A DNA stretch of 64,000 nucleotides, from the NCBI GenBank assembly GCA_002412495.1, contig DHVE01000114.1:1-64000 (forward strand). The letters are read 5' to 3'. The notes under the pieces were generated by a model, which searched no databases, was not told where the DNA came from, and was given only the letters and a program-made list of their open reading frames with translations. The translations under genes were made by a program, and so were the position numbers. This document shows positions 43,944 to 52,003 of this stretch, piece after piece. How positions within the stretch are numbered: the stretch's first letter is position 1; each line of letters starts with the position of its first letter. This stretch comes from Betaproteobacteria bacterium UBA5216. Its GTDB lineage: Bacteria; Pseudomonadota; Gammaproteobacteria; Burkholderiales; SG8-41.

Positions 43944-45053
43944 ATGATGTACACCTGCACGCCTCGCGCACACCCGCATGCCACCCTCGCCGATATGGCC
44001 AAGGCCGCCAGCCGCAAAATCATCAAGCGAACCACGGGGGCGAAGAAAAGTCTGGCGGTCGATCTGCACTGCCACGTGCACGTGCCCGAAGCCGACGCGA
44101 TAGCCAAACAGACGGTGCTACCCGCGCCCGACCCGGTGGTGCAGCACGGCAGCCAGCGCTCGGCTGACCGGCAAAAAGAGCAGTGGCAGCAGATTCACCA
44201 CAAGGCCACCTCCACCGAAGCGCGCCTCGCCGAAATGAACAAGATGGGCATCGACGTGCAGGCAATCTCGACGTCGCCCAGCCACTACAACTATCGCATC
44301 GAGCCCGAGCTGGGACGCCAATCCTCGCGCGTGGTGAACGAACGGCTCGCGGAGATCGTCGCTTCGCACCCGGATCGTTTTGTGGCGCTGGGCACCGTGC
44401 CCATGCAGGAGCCCGCATTCGCCGTGGCCGAACTCGAACACTGCATGAAAAAGCTTGGCTTCAGAGGACTGGAGCTCGGCACCAACGTCGGCAAAACCGA
44501 ACTCGCCGATCCGAAATACGAAAAATTCTGGGCCAAGGTGCAGGAACTCGGCGCGGTGGTGTTTCTGCACCCGGGCGGCTTCACCGACACTAGCCGCCTG
44601 AAGGAACATTTTTTAACCAATGTCATCGGCAACCCGCTCGACACCACCGTGGCGCTGGCGCACATCGTCTACGGCGGCATTCTCGAACGCTACCCGAAAA
44701 TCAAGTTTGTCGCCGCGCACGGCGGCGGCTACATGGGCCACTACCCCGCGCGCATGGATCACGCCTACAAAGTGCGCCCCGAATGCCACGACCACATCAC
44801 GCGCCCGCCGTCGTATTACATGAAAAAGATTTACTACGACACCATGGTGTTCGGCCATGACCAGCTCGAACACCTGGTCAGGCTGTGGGGCGAAAGCCAC
44901 GTCGTCATCGGTACCGATTACCCGTATGACATGGGCTACTACAAACCGGTGGATTTTATCGAGCGCGCGAAATTTCTCACGCGCAAACAGAAAGACGCGA
45001 TTATTGGCGGGAATGCGGCCAAGTTGCTGGGGTTGAAGGCACGGATAAAATAA
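43944..45053 (+). CDS. Amidohydrolase-family protein (ACMSD-like)
   Basis: TIM-barrel metal-dependent hydrolase or decarboxylase, 369 residues, of the amidohydrolase 2/ACMSD group. The N-terminal metal motif D-x-H-x-H is DLHCHVH (H42, H44). Later blocks are VFLHPGGF, AAHGGGYMGHYPARMDHA and IGTDYPYDMGYY, where the final Asp completes the site. The first 35 residues are basic and not typical of a signal peptide. A GGGGA site precedes the ATG at 43944; an ATG one codon later is equivalent. Relatives decarboxylate or hydrolyse aromatic and amino-carboxymuconate acids; the tandem Bug receptors immediately upstream may deliver the substrate. Confidence 0.87.
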   Translation: MMYTCTPRAHPHATLADMAKAASRKIIKRTTGAKKSLAVDLHCHVHVPEADAIAKQTVLPAPDPVVQHGSQRSADRQKEQWQQIHHKATSTEARLAEMNKMGIDVQAISTSPSHYNYRIEPELGRQSSRVVNERLAEIVASHPDRFVALGTVPMQEPAFAVAELEHCMKKLGFRGLELGTNVGKTELADPKYEKFWAKVQELGAVVFLHPGGFTDTSRLKEHFLTNVIGNPLDTTVALAHIVYGGILERYPKIKFVAAHGGGYMGHYPARMDHAYKVRPECHDHITRPPSYYMKKIYYDTMVFGHDQLEHLVRLWGESHVVIGTDYPYDMGYYKPVDFIERAKFLTRKQKDAIIGGNAAKLLGLKARIK

Positions 45054-45077
45054 TCACCCAGAATCTGGGAGGCAAAT

Positions 45078-45938
45078 GTGACAAAGGAAAGTCGGCCATT
45101 GCGTGTTCAGGGGGGTAACGATGATTTTGGGAGGATTGATACTTGGGACGCAAGCCTTGCTGAATCCTGGGCTAACGCGCTTGATAAACGCGCCACCAAT
45201 CCTGATCAAGTGCTATTACGTGCGGCCCTATTTGATATGGCGCGAATAGGACTTGGTCAAACCATAGTTGACATGGGGTGTGGGACCGGGTCATTGATGC
45301 TAGAGCTTGCCAGTGCAGTCGGTGCGGCTGGAAAAGTAATTGGAATCGAACCGCAGCCGGGGCTTGCCAGCGTTGCCCAGAGGCGGATTGCTGAAAGCGG
45401 ACTCGCAGAGCGATGTCATGTCCGGATAGAACGCGGCAGTGTTACGTCACTAAACAGTGCAATCGCCGACGTATGTATCGCGCAGACCGTGCTGCTTCAT
45501 TTACCGGAGGGCGAACGCAATGCGACCTTGGCCCGCATGATAGAACTGACCAAGCGAGGCGGTTGCGTTATCAGTTCGGATCAGGACGCTGATACTTGGG
45601 TGATAGACCATCCCGACCAGGAACTGACTCGCCGTATTGTTGCGTGTTACGGCGAGCAATCGTTTGCCGATGGCTGGATGGGAAGAAAACAACGTCGGGC
45701 ATTCCTCGATGCCGGCCTGAAATCAGTGGAGGTGCGCGTTATCCCGATGGTTGACACGAGCGCGGATTCTTTTGCATTTGGACGCGCCGTCTCGCGTGCG
45801 CAAGTGGCGTCCAAGACGGGGTGGATCACGGATGAAGAACAACGTCGCTGGTTAGCTACGTTAAATCAACTAGCGACGGCTGGGCAGTTCTTTACCAGCA
45901 CAAATTATTATCTCACCATAGGCTACGTCGACTTGTAA
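45078..45938 (+). CDS. Class I SAM-dependent methyltransferase, AT-richer than neighbours
   Basis: Methyltransferase of 286 residues with SAM motif I VDMGCGTGS (64-72), an acidic residue after the second strand (VIGIEPQPG) and an ADVCIAQTVLLHLP motif-IV region. GGGAGG stands 5 bases before the GTG start. Codon use is unlike the rest of the window: TTA, CTA, ATA and GTA codons are common, and the gene and its 3' flank are visibly more AT-rich. That suggests acquisition by transfer or a different expression history. The acceptor (small molecule, quinone or other) is unknown. The 167-bp space downstream holds no gene that I can support. Confidence 0.85.
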   Translation: MTKESRPLRVQGGNDDFGRIDTWDASLAESWANALDKRATNPDQVLLRAALFDMARIGLGQTIVDMGCGTGSLMLELASAVGAAGKVIGIEPQPGLASVAQRRIAESGLAERCHVRIERGSVTSLNSAIADVCIAQTVLLHLPEGERNATLARMIELTKRGGCVISSDQDADTWVIDHPDQELTRRIVACYGEQSFADGWMGRKQRRAFLDAGLKSVEVRVIPMVDTSADSFAFGRAVSRAQVASKTGWITDEEQRRWLATLNQLATAGQFFTSTNYYLTIGYVDL

Positions 45939-46105
45939 TCTTGCGACGTAGGTAGCAGGCGAGCAGTAGGCAAAGCGCAGTGTGCTCATGTCACAAAATG
46001 CAGTGTTGCGCGATTGCCCAATAATCTACGGCCGACTTCATTCGCGACAAGGCGAAGGCTGAGATTTTAGGTAATTGTAATAAAAGCAGATGCTTACGTT
46101 ATGTC

Positions 46106-47089
46106 CTACTCCACCCTAATACCCGCATCCCTGATCACTTTGCTCCACTTGGCCGTATCCGCACTCACCAACTTCGCGAGTTGTTGAGGGGTGCTACCAG
46201 TAGCCTCCGCGCCGGTATTGAGAAACTTCGCCTTCACATCCGGTCGCGCGAGTATGCGCAGCGCTTCGCGATTCAAGCGGTTGATAATCGCAGCCGGCGT
46301 GCGCGCGGGCGCGAAAAATCCGGTGGCAGCACCCGCTTCGTAGCCGGGGACGGTGGCCGCTATCGTCGGCAAGTCGGGGAACACGCTGTAGGGCTTGGCG
46401 CCGGTGACGGCCAGGGCGCGCAGCTTGCCGGCGTTGATTTGCGCGGTGACCGATGCCGCGCTGGCGAACGACACCTGCGCTTCGCCGCTCATCAGCGCGA
46501 TCACCGAGGCGCCCGCGCCTTTGTAGGGCACGTGCGTGATGTCGGTGCCGGTCATCGACTTGAACAGCTCGGCCGCGAGATGCGGCGATGCGCCGGTGCC
46601 GCTGGTCGAATAATTCAGCGCGCGCGGCTTGGCCTTGGCGTATGCAATCAACTCCCTCACGTTATGCACCGGCAGCGACGGGGTCACCACCAGGATGTTC
46701 GGCGAATCGGTGAGGCTCGCGATGTATGAAAAATCCTTCAGCGGGTCGAACGGCGCGCGGCGAAACAGCGGCCCCAGCCACAGCGTCGAGCCGATGATGA
46801 GCAGAGTGTAGCCATCGGGCGCCGCGCGCGCGACAATTTCACCGAAGATGGTGGCGCCGCCCGTGGCGCGCGGATCGATCACCGCGGATTGCCCGAATGC
46901 ATCCGAGAAGCCCTGACCCAGCATGCGCGCGGCGAATTCCGCCGTGCTGCCCGGCGCGCCGGTAACGATGCGCAGCGGCCGCACGGGATAGTCTTGTGCG
47001 ATCAGCACACCCGGCGCTGCGCACAACACGCACAACACGCACAACACGCTCGGCGCGATAGTCTCTACAATCTTGATTAGCGGTTTCAT
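46106..47089 (-). CDS. Bug/TctC-family solute-binding protein with Cys-rich repeat in signal peptide
   Basis: Periplasmic receptor of 327 residues, reverse strand. The signal peptide contains a triple repeat VLCVLCVLC, encoded by three exact 9-bp units (47021-47047), and ends near GVLIAQDYP. The first strand is RPLRIVTGAPGSTAEF, shifted from the usual IVPFxPGG, and VIDPRATGGATIF replaces NRPGA, but ITHVPYKGAG and AATVPGYEA are kept. The ATG at 47089 is used; a GTG at 47098 is also in frame. It is divergent from a CaiB/BaiF CoA-transferase with 75 bp between starts. The Cys residues lie in the part removed on export. Confidence 0.89.
   Translation of the reverse strand: MKPLIKIVETIAPSVLCVLCVLCAAPGVLIAQDYPVRPLRIVTGAPGSTAEFAARMLGQGFSDAFGQSAVIDPRATGGATIFGEIVARAAPDGYTLLIIGSTLWLGPLFRRAPFDPLKDFSYIASLTDSPNILVVTPSLPVHNVRELIAYAKAKPRALNYSTSGTGASPHLAAELFKSMTGTDITHVPYKGAGASVIALMSGEAQVSFASAASVTAQINAGKLRALAVTGAKPYSVFPDLPTIAATVPGYEAGAATGFFAPARTPAAIINRLNREALRILARPDVKAKFLNTGAEATGSTPQQLAKLVSADTAKWSKVIRDAGIRVE
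47021..47047 (-). repeat. Three tandem 9-bp units inside a signal-peptide coding region
   Basis: GCACAACAC occurs three times in tandem on the + strand (47021-47029, 47030-47038, 47039-47047), giving Val-Leu-Cys three times in the Bug signal peptide. Because the unit is 9 bp, slippage would change the hydrophobic core length by three residues without a frameshift. Confidence 0.85.
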
Positions 47090-47164
47090 GGTGCTCACAT
47101 GATATGGACACGATCATCGAACGCTACGTCGAATTCTCCACCAATTCTCGGTAACAGGGTACTC

Positions 47165-48373
47165 ATGCAAGCACTCAAAGGCATCAAAGTTGTCGATCTC
47201 ACGCGCGTGGTCGCGGGGCCGTATTGCACGTATCAGCTCGCGCTGATGGGGGCGGATGTGATCAAGATCGAACAGGTCGGGCGCGGCGATCCGGTGCGCC
47301 ACAGCGGCGCGGGCAGCGACCAGCATTTCTGGAAGCACGCGATGGCGACCAATTTTCTGCCGCAGAACGCCAACAAACGCTCGCTGACGCTGAATCTGAA
47401 AAGCGGCGAAGGGATCGCCATCTTCATGAAGCTGGTCGCCAACGCGGATGTGGTGGTCGAAAATTTCCGCACCGGCGTGATGAAAAAACTCGGTATCGAT
47501 TACGACACGCTGCGCGCGAAACATCCGAAGCTGATTTTCTGTTCGCTCACCGGCTACGGCCAGTTGCCGCCGATCGGCCACTACACCGCCTACGATGGCG
47601 TGATTCAGGCCTCCGGCGGCATGATGAGCGTGATCGGCACCAAGGAAACCGGCCCGCTGAAAGTCGGCCCGCCGATTACCGACTACGCCACGGGTATGGC
47701 GGGCGCTTATGCAATTTCCACCGCCCTGTTTCAGCGCGAACGCGAAGGCTGCGGGCAATACATCGATGTGTCGATGCTGGATACGGCGCTGGCGCTGATG
47801 AGTTCGTACGTGACGGACTATTTCGCGACTGGCAATCCGCCCGGCCCGCGCGGCAACGAGCCGGCAAGCCGCAGCCCGTCGGCCGGCACCTATGACACCA
47901 AGGAAGGCAAACTCACGCTGGGCGCGAACGAAGATCATCAGTATGAGCGGCTGTGCCGCGCGCTGGGCCTGGCGAGCGTGCTGACCGATCCGCGTTTTCA
48001 GGAGATCGATGCGCGTCGCAAGAACACCGATATCCTGCGCGCGGAATTCCGCCGTGTGCTGCTCACGCGCACCGCCGACGAATGGGAAGGCCTGCTCAAT
48101 AATGCCGGCGTGCCTGCCGCGCGCATCCGCACGCCCGCTGAAATACTGCAACACCCGCAAGTCACCGGGCGCGGCGTGCTGCATACCTTCAAAAACGTGA
48201 AGGGCGTCGAGCGCGATGTGACCGTGTTGTCCACGCCGTTCCGTCTGGGACACGACGGCCCCACGCTCAACTCGCCGCCTCCGCTGATCGGCGAACACAG
48301 CGACGCGATACTCGGCGAACTCGGTTACAGCCGGGACGAAATTCAAAAGCTGCGCGAGGCGGGGGTGGTGTAA
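47165..48373 (+). CDS. CaiB/BaiF (family III) CoA-transferase
   Basis: Cytoplasmic enzyme that moves CoA from one acyl-CoA to a carboxylic acid. The interlocked-dimer family III signatures are clear: GIKVVDLTRVVAGPYCTYQLALMGADVIKIE at the N-terminus (blocks shown in part), VVVENFRTG (about 97-104), and the catalytic D173 in PPITDYATG. 402 residues, normal length. The start is the ATG at 47165, preceded by a weak AGGGT site; upstream in-frame codons give non-homologous residues. It faces a Bug gene on the other strand and is followed by another Bug gene, so it probably activates an imported acid. Confidence 0.9.
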   Translation: MQALKGIKVVDLTRVVAGPYCTYQLALMGADVIKIEQVGRGDPVRHSGAGSDQHFWKHAMATNFLPQNANKRSLTLNLKSGEGIAIFMKLVANADVVVENFRTGVMKKLGIDYDTLRAKHPKLIFCSLTGYGQLPPIGHYTAYDGVIQASGGMMSVIGTKETGPLKVGPPITDYATGMAGAYAISTALFQREREGCGQYIDVSMLDTALALMSSYVTDYFATGNPPGPRGNEPASRSPSAGTYDTKEGKLTLGANEDHQYERLCRALGLASVLTDPRFQEIDARRKNTDILRAEFRRVLLTRTADEWEGLLNNAGVPAARIRTPAEILQHPQVTGRGVLHTFKNVKGVERDVTVLSTPFRLGHDGPTLNSPPPLIGEHSDAILGELGYSRDEIQKLREAGVV

Positions 48374-48488
48374 TTCGACGGGGTACGCGGCGAATCGACT
48401 GGCGGGAGGCTGCAAAAAGCGGCAATTGCGAGCAAAATGGACATGCAGCGGGTGTGATTCCTGGTACGGCGAGACATTAAATTCGATA

Positions 48489-48548
48489 CATCGTTACCAA
48501 TGTAAGGTCCCGTCCCCTTCAGGGGGAAGAAGTTTCCTGGTAACGATG
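48489..48548. promoter_or_regulatory. Inverted repeat with internal hairpin upstream of a Bug gene
   Basis: CATCGTTACCA (48489-48499) and TGGTAACGATG (48538-48548) are perfect 11-bp reverse complements. Between them lies a small stem, TCCCC and GGGGA around TTCAG. The whole sits 49 bp before the Bug ATG at 48598, in the 224-bp gap after the CoA-transferase. It could be an operator, an mRNA leader structure or a REP-like repeat. Confidence 0.5.
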
Positions 48549-48597
48549 ACGCGAAACGGATGTGTCGCAGCAATAGTGTTTTTTCGAGGACGCCATC

Positions 48598-49590
48598 ATG
48601 TTGAACGTTTACGCAACGGTAATCGGCAGCGCCTTCATAACACTCGGCCTCGCAAGCCCGGTGCTCGCACAGACCGGCGCCAAGGGAACCGGCCCGGAGT
48701 GGCCGTCAGGGCCGATCCGGCTGGTAGTGCCTTTCGCCGCTGGCGGCAGCACGGACATCACCGCGCGCGTGCTCGCGGAGAACCTGCGGCCAGTGCTGGG
48801 ACAAACCGTGGTGGTCGACAATCGGCCCGGCGCGGCGGGTTCCATTGCGGCCGACATCGTCGCCAAGGCCACGCCCAACGGCTACACCATACTGGTGGCC
48901 TCCGCCACGCTGGTGGCGAACATGAGCCTCTACAGAAATCTGCCCTACAATTTTCTGACGGACCTGACACCGGTATCGCAAACCTATAATTCGAACAATG
49001 CGGTGGTGGTCAATCCGAAAGTGCCGGTGAATAATCTGACCGAGTTCATCGCCTATGTAAAAAGCGGCAAAAATGCGGTGAACTTTGGTTCCGCGGGCCA
49101 TGGTTCGTCGCAGCATCTCGCGGCGGCGTTGTTCAATCACATGGTCGCGGGCAATATGGTGCACGTGCCGTACAAGGGCGGCGCGCCGGCGATGATCGAT
49201 CTCGTGGGCGGTTCGATTCAGGCGATCTTTTCGCCGTTGATCGAAGCGCTGCCGCACATCAACGCCGGATCGATCAAGGCGCTCGGCCTGTGCGGCGTGC
49301 GGCGTTCACCGCTGCTGCCCAACGTGCCGCTGATCAGCGATGTGTTGCCGGGCTATCAATCGACGTCATGGAGCGGCATCTTCGTCCCGGCGCGTACACC
49401 ATCCGTGATCGTGAACAAACTCAACGCGGCGATCATCAAGGTGCTGAGTCAGCCGAACGTCAGGGCGCATTTCGCGGAAGGCGACAAAGAGCCGGTCGGC
49501 AATTCGCCCGCCGAGTTCAAGCAGTTCATCGCGGCCGACGCCGAACGGCTGCGTATGCAGGTGAAGATTTCAGGCGCCAGGATGGATTAG
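48598..49590 (+). CDS. Bug/TctC-family solute-binding protein
   Basis: Periplasmic receptor of 330 residues. The signal peptide (MLNVYATVIGSAFITLGL) ends near PVLAQTG. Canonical blocks: IRLVVPFAAGGSTDITARV, VVDNRPGAAGSIAADI, PNGYTILVAS, VHVPYKGGAP and PLISDVLPGYQ. GAGGA precedes the ATG. It lies 224 bp downstream of the CoA-transferase on the same strand, behind the inverted repeat described separately, so it may be transcribed from its own promoter or regulated apart from the enzyme. Ligand unknown, but a carboxylate suited to CoA transfer is reasonable (inference). Confidence 0.9.
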   Translation: MLNVYATVIGSAFITLGLASPVLAQTGAKGTGPEWPSGPIRLVVPFAAGGSTDITARVLAENLRPVLGQTVVVDNRPGAAGSIAADIVAKATPNGYTILVASATLVANMSLYRNLPYNFLTDLTPVSQTYNSNNAVVVNPKVPVNNLTEFIAYVKSGKNAVNFGSAGHGSSQHLAAALFNHMVAGNMVHVPYKGGAPAMIDLVGGSIQAIFSPLIEALPHINAGSIKALGLCGVRRSPLLPNVPLISDVLPGYQSTSWSGIFVPARTPSVIVNKLNAAIIKVLSQPNVRAHFAEGDKEPVGNSPAEFKQFIAADAERLRMQVKISGARMD

Positions 49591-49649
49591 GCGGACTGTC
49601 TGAGGGGGGCGCCCTTTGTAACACCGCGGCGCCGCGACATCGCGCCGTG

Positions 49650-50039
49650 CTATCTGTTGGCCAGTTTTTTGTCCAGCGTTGCGAAGTACTTGTCGAGATC
49701 AACAATAAAGCGGTCGTGTTCCGATTCGCCGACTTGTCCGCTGTCGTCATACACTTTGACCTTGAACGACAGTCGGCGTCGGTCGATGGCCACCAGTTCG
49801 GCTTCGGCGCGCACAGTCTTGCCGATAGGCGTGGGGCCCATGTGGCGTACGGTGATGGACACGCCGACTTGTCCCTGGCCCGCCTTCAAATGCGGGGCTA
49901 CCAGGCCGCTGGCCGCGGATTCCACCAGACGCGTCATCGACCACGTGGCAAATACCTTGTACTTGCCGCGTTGCGTGGTGCGGTCCTCGGTAATTTCCCA
50001 AACCTCTGTGTGCTTCATACCGACTGTTAGCGTGTCCAT
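49650..50039 (-). CDS. Hotdog-fold thioesterase-like protein (FlK-related)
   Basis: A 129-residue single hotdog-domain protein resembling fluoroacetyl-CoA thioesterase FlK and similar small acyl-CoA thioesterases. Blocks include the FATWSMTRLVESAASGLVAPHL helix region, with a Glu near residue 40 typical of the active site, VGVSITVRHMGPTPIGKTVRA, and SGQVGESEHDRFIVD with the His and the final strand. AGGGA precedes the ATG. It would hydrolyse or proofread small acyl-CoAs in the cytoplasm. It sits at the downstream end of the reverse-strand acyl-CoA gene region but is separated from it by the small periplasmic gene, so a common operon is not certain. Confidence 0.83.
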   Translation of the reverse strand: MDTLTVGMKHTEVWEITEDRTTQRGKYKVFATWSMTRLVESAASGLVAPHLKAGQGQVGVSITVRHMGPTPIGKTVRAEAELVAIDRRRLSFKVKVYDDSGQVGESEHDRFIVDLDKYFATLDKKLANR

Positions 50040-50082
50040 GTTTTCCCTGCCGCGATGATGTTAAGGCAATCATTCTAAACGA

Positions 50083-50111
50083 CAACGGCCACCGTTTTGC
50101 GGTGGCCGTTG
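50083..50111 (-). terminator. Hairpin after the small periplasmic gene
   Basis: A 12-bp perfect stem (AACGGCCACCG core, loop TTTTG on the + strand) follows the stop of the 50149-50550 gene on the reverse strand. It is preceded by the second hairpin at 50117-50133 and followed by T-containing sequence (GTCGTTTAG). Probably a transcription terminator; the U-run is imperfect. Confidence 0.55.
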
Positions 50112-50116
50112 AACGC

Positions 50117-50133
50117 GGGCGCCGGTGGCGCCC
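50117..50133 (-). terminator. Second, shorter hairpin next to the terminator-like stem
   Basis: GGGCGCC and GGCGCCC around a 3-base loop form a 7-bp GC-only stem, between the gene stop (50149) and the larger stem at 50083-50111. It may add to termination or simply protect the mRNA end. Confidence 0.4.
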
Positions 50134-50148
50134 GGTATAGCGCAAAAA

Positions 50149-50550
50149 TTACTTGGCTTTTTGCTTGTCGTGTTTCTGGGAGGCGATACGCGCGCTTTGG
50201 CGATCCTGCGCGCGCTCAATCTGCCGCGCTTCTTTTTTGTCGATCTTGCCGTCGGCCCGGGCCTTGTCTTCCATTTTTTGCACGCGGGCCTGGCCTTTTT
50301 CCAGACGCGCGGCTTCCCGCTGGTTCAACTCGCCCGACTTGACGCCGGCATCAATGCGCTTTTGCTGATTGGCCTGACGCTGGTCGATGCGTGCACCGGC
50401 CTTATCGCTGGGCGTGGAGGGTGTCGCGGGTGTGGCAGCCGTGCTTCCCGGCACAGCCGGCGTAGCAGGAGTGGCAGGGGTGGCTTGCGCGAGGGCGAGC
50501 CCTGGCAACATGGCAATGGCAAACGCGATGATCGTGGTCTTGAATTTCAT
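50149..50550 (-). CDS. Small secreted hypothetical protein, basic helical with Ala-Thr-Pro linker
   Basis: A 133-residue protein with a Sec signal ending near ALAQATP, then a low-complexity ATPATPATP linker (about 22-48), then a highly charged helical region rich in Lys, Arg, Gln and Glu (DQRQANQQKRID, QREAARLEKGQAR, IDKKEARQIERAQDR). The repeated pattern ARLEKxQARVxxxE resembles recurrent motifs in a common proteobacterial family of secreted helical proteins with no agreed function. GAGAGGAG sits before the ATG. The 202-bp region upstream contains a small hairpin (50576-50595). Function unknown; it may be an envelope-associated protein. Confidence 0.75.
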   Translation of the reverse strand: MKFKTTIIAFAIAMLPGLALAQATPATPATPAVPGSTAATPATPSTPSDKAGARIDQRQANQQKRIDAGVKSGELNQREAARLEKGQARVQKMEDKARADGKIDKKEARQIERAQDRQSARIASQKHDKQKAK

Positions 50551-50575
50551 TTTTGATTCTCCTCTCCGCTGTTGG

Positions 50576-50595
50576 GCATGGGTGAATTCCCATGC
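50576..50595 (-). promoter_or_regulatory. Small hairpin in the leader of the secreted hypothetical gene
   Basis: GCATGGG and CCCATGC around TGAATT form a perfect 7-bp stem, 26 bp before the ATG at 50550. It may be an operator or a leader structure. The rest of the 202-bp gap is AT-rich and shows no further feature. Confidence 0.35.
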
Positions 50596-50752
50596 ACATC
50601 TAACGTCGCACCGCGCACGCGGTTTACGGCGCCGCGTATCGGAAATTGTAACGGGTTATTACAGGGTGAATTAAATTAATCGTTTAAAAACAAACGGTTA
50701 TATTGTGTCCGTGATGTATGCCACGGTACGGTTTCAAGCGGGACGCCGGCAT

Positions 50753-51976
50753 TTACCAGCAGGCTTCGATGACCGACAACAGAAAATCACGCTCGCGCAC
50801 AAACTCGCGTTTGGGATCGGCGTTGAAATTCTTCAGCGAATTCTCAAGAATTCTCGGCAAGCTTTCGAGTGGAATATTCAGTTCCGACACGCGTACCGGC
50901 ATGCTCACCGATTTGAATATGCGCTCCAACTCGGCGGCGGCTTTTTCCGGCGCAGTTGAGAGTCCATCACTGTCGCGCCACACGCCCAAGCCCTGCGCGA
51001 TTAGCGCCATCGCCTCCGGATTGCGGCTGCCGAGCTTGCGTATCACCATCGGCGTCAGTGCGGCGCTCGCATCGCCCTGTCCAACGTGCGCGTGCATCTG
51101 AAATAGCGCCGTGGCGAAGGCGTACACCACGCGTTCCACCCAGTGTTTTCCGCTGAGATTGCCGCCGTCATCGGCATCGCGATTTTGCAAAAAGGCCGCG
51201 GCGCACGCGGCAATGCGCGGCGAGACGTCACTGCTGTCGTTCAGATGATCCAGCGCATAGCGCGCCAGGCGAAAAGCCTGAAGTCGATCACCCTCGGACA
51301 AGGGCGTGACGCGCGTGGCGCCCAGATTCATGGTGGTGCGCCACACCGCGGAAATGGTGGTGGTGCGCACCAGCGACATTGGCGCCGTCATCAGCGCGTC
51401 GGCGTCCCAGAACACGGCCACCGGGCGTGTCTTCGGATCAAAAAACTCCATGCGATTGCCGCGATTCGGATCTTTCACCGCCGATCCCGCGCGATTCTGC
51501 GCGGAGGTGGCCGCCGTCAGCACATTGATAATCGGTACCTTGGGCTCCAGCAACTTGGGGCTGATCGCTGCGCCGTGCTCCGGGTACTGCGTGATTAATT
51601 CGTCGACGGGACGTTTTTCCGCCATCAGGATGGCCACCACGCGCGTGCCTTGCGTAACACTGCCCGCACCCACGCCGATCAGCAGGTCGGCGTTGACGGC
51701 GCGCGCGGCGGCGGCCGCGCGGGTGACTGAATCCAGGGTTGTGTCTTTGTCGATTTCATCAAACACGCCGGCGCAGGTATCGCCGAGGATGCGCTTGATG
51801 TTGGCAATCAATCCGGTCTTGCGCGACACCGTGCGGCCACACACGATGAAGGCGCGTTTGGCGCGCTGGCGCTTCAGTTCCGCGGGAAGGTTTTCCAGTG
51901 CATCCTGCCCGCTGTAGAGGCGCACGGGGTAACCGGCCGCGCGGAAATTGCCGTTGTATTCGGGGCTGATGCTCAT
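50753..51976 (-). CDS. Iron-containing alcohol dehydrogenase-fold protein with metal ligands replaced
   Basis: Protein of 407 residues with the fold and spacing of Fe-ADH/maleylacetate-reductase proteins: GVGAGSVTQGTRVVAILM (101-118) in place of the GGGS-x-D-x-AK nucleotide loop, and a C-terminal region with IRKLGSRNPEAMALIAQGLG. Two of the usual metal positions are lost: in the canonical GxDALxHAxE segment, D reads S209 and H reads R213 (TTTISAVWRTTMNL). A later His (FQMHAHVGQGDAS) remains. It may use no iron, as some maleylacetate reductases do. AGGGA precedes the ATG. It is the last gene of the reverse acyl-CoA train. Confidence 0.8.
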   Translation of the reverse strand: MSISPEYNGNFRAAGYPVRLYSGQDALENLPAELKRQRAKRAFIVCGRTVSRKTGLIANIKRILGDTCAGVFDEIDKDTTLDSVTRAAAAARAVNADLLIGVGAGSVTQGTRVVAILMAEKRPVDELITQYPEHGAAISPKLLEPKVPIINVLTAATSAQNRAGSAVKDPNRGNRMEFFDPKTRPVAVFWDADALMTAPMSLVRTTTISAVWRTTMNLGATRVTPLSEGDRLQAFRLARYALDHLNDSSDVSPRIAACAAAFLQNRDADDGGNLSGKHWVERVVYAFATALFQMHAHVGQGDASAALTPMVIRKLGSRNPEAMALIAQGLGVWRDSDGLSTAPEKAAAELERIFKSVSMPVRVSELNIPLESLPRILENSLKNFNADPKREFVRERDFLLSVIEACW

Positions 51977-52003
51977 GGTTAATCCCTGGTTATGCCTTGA
52001 TTA

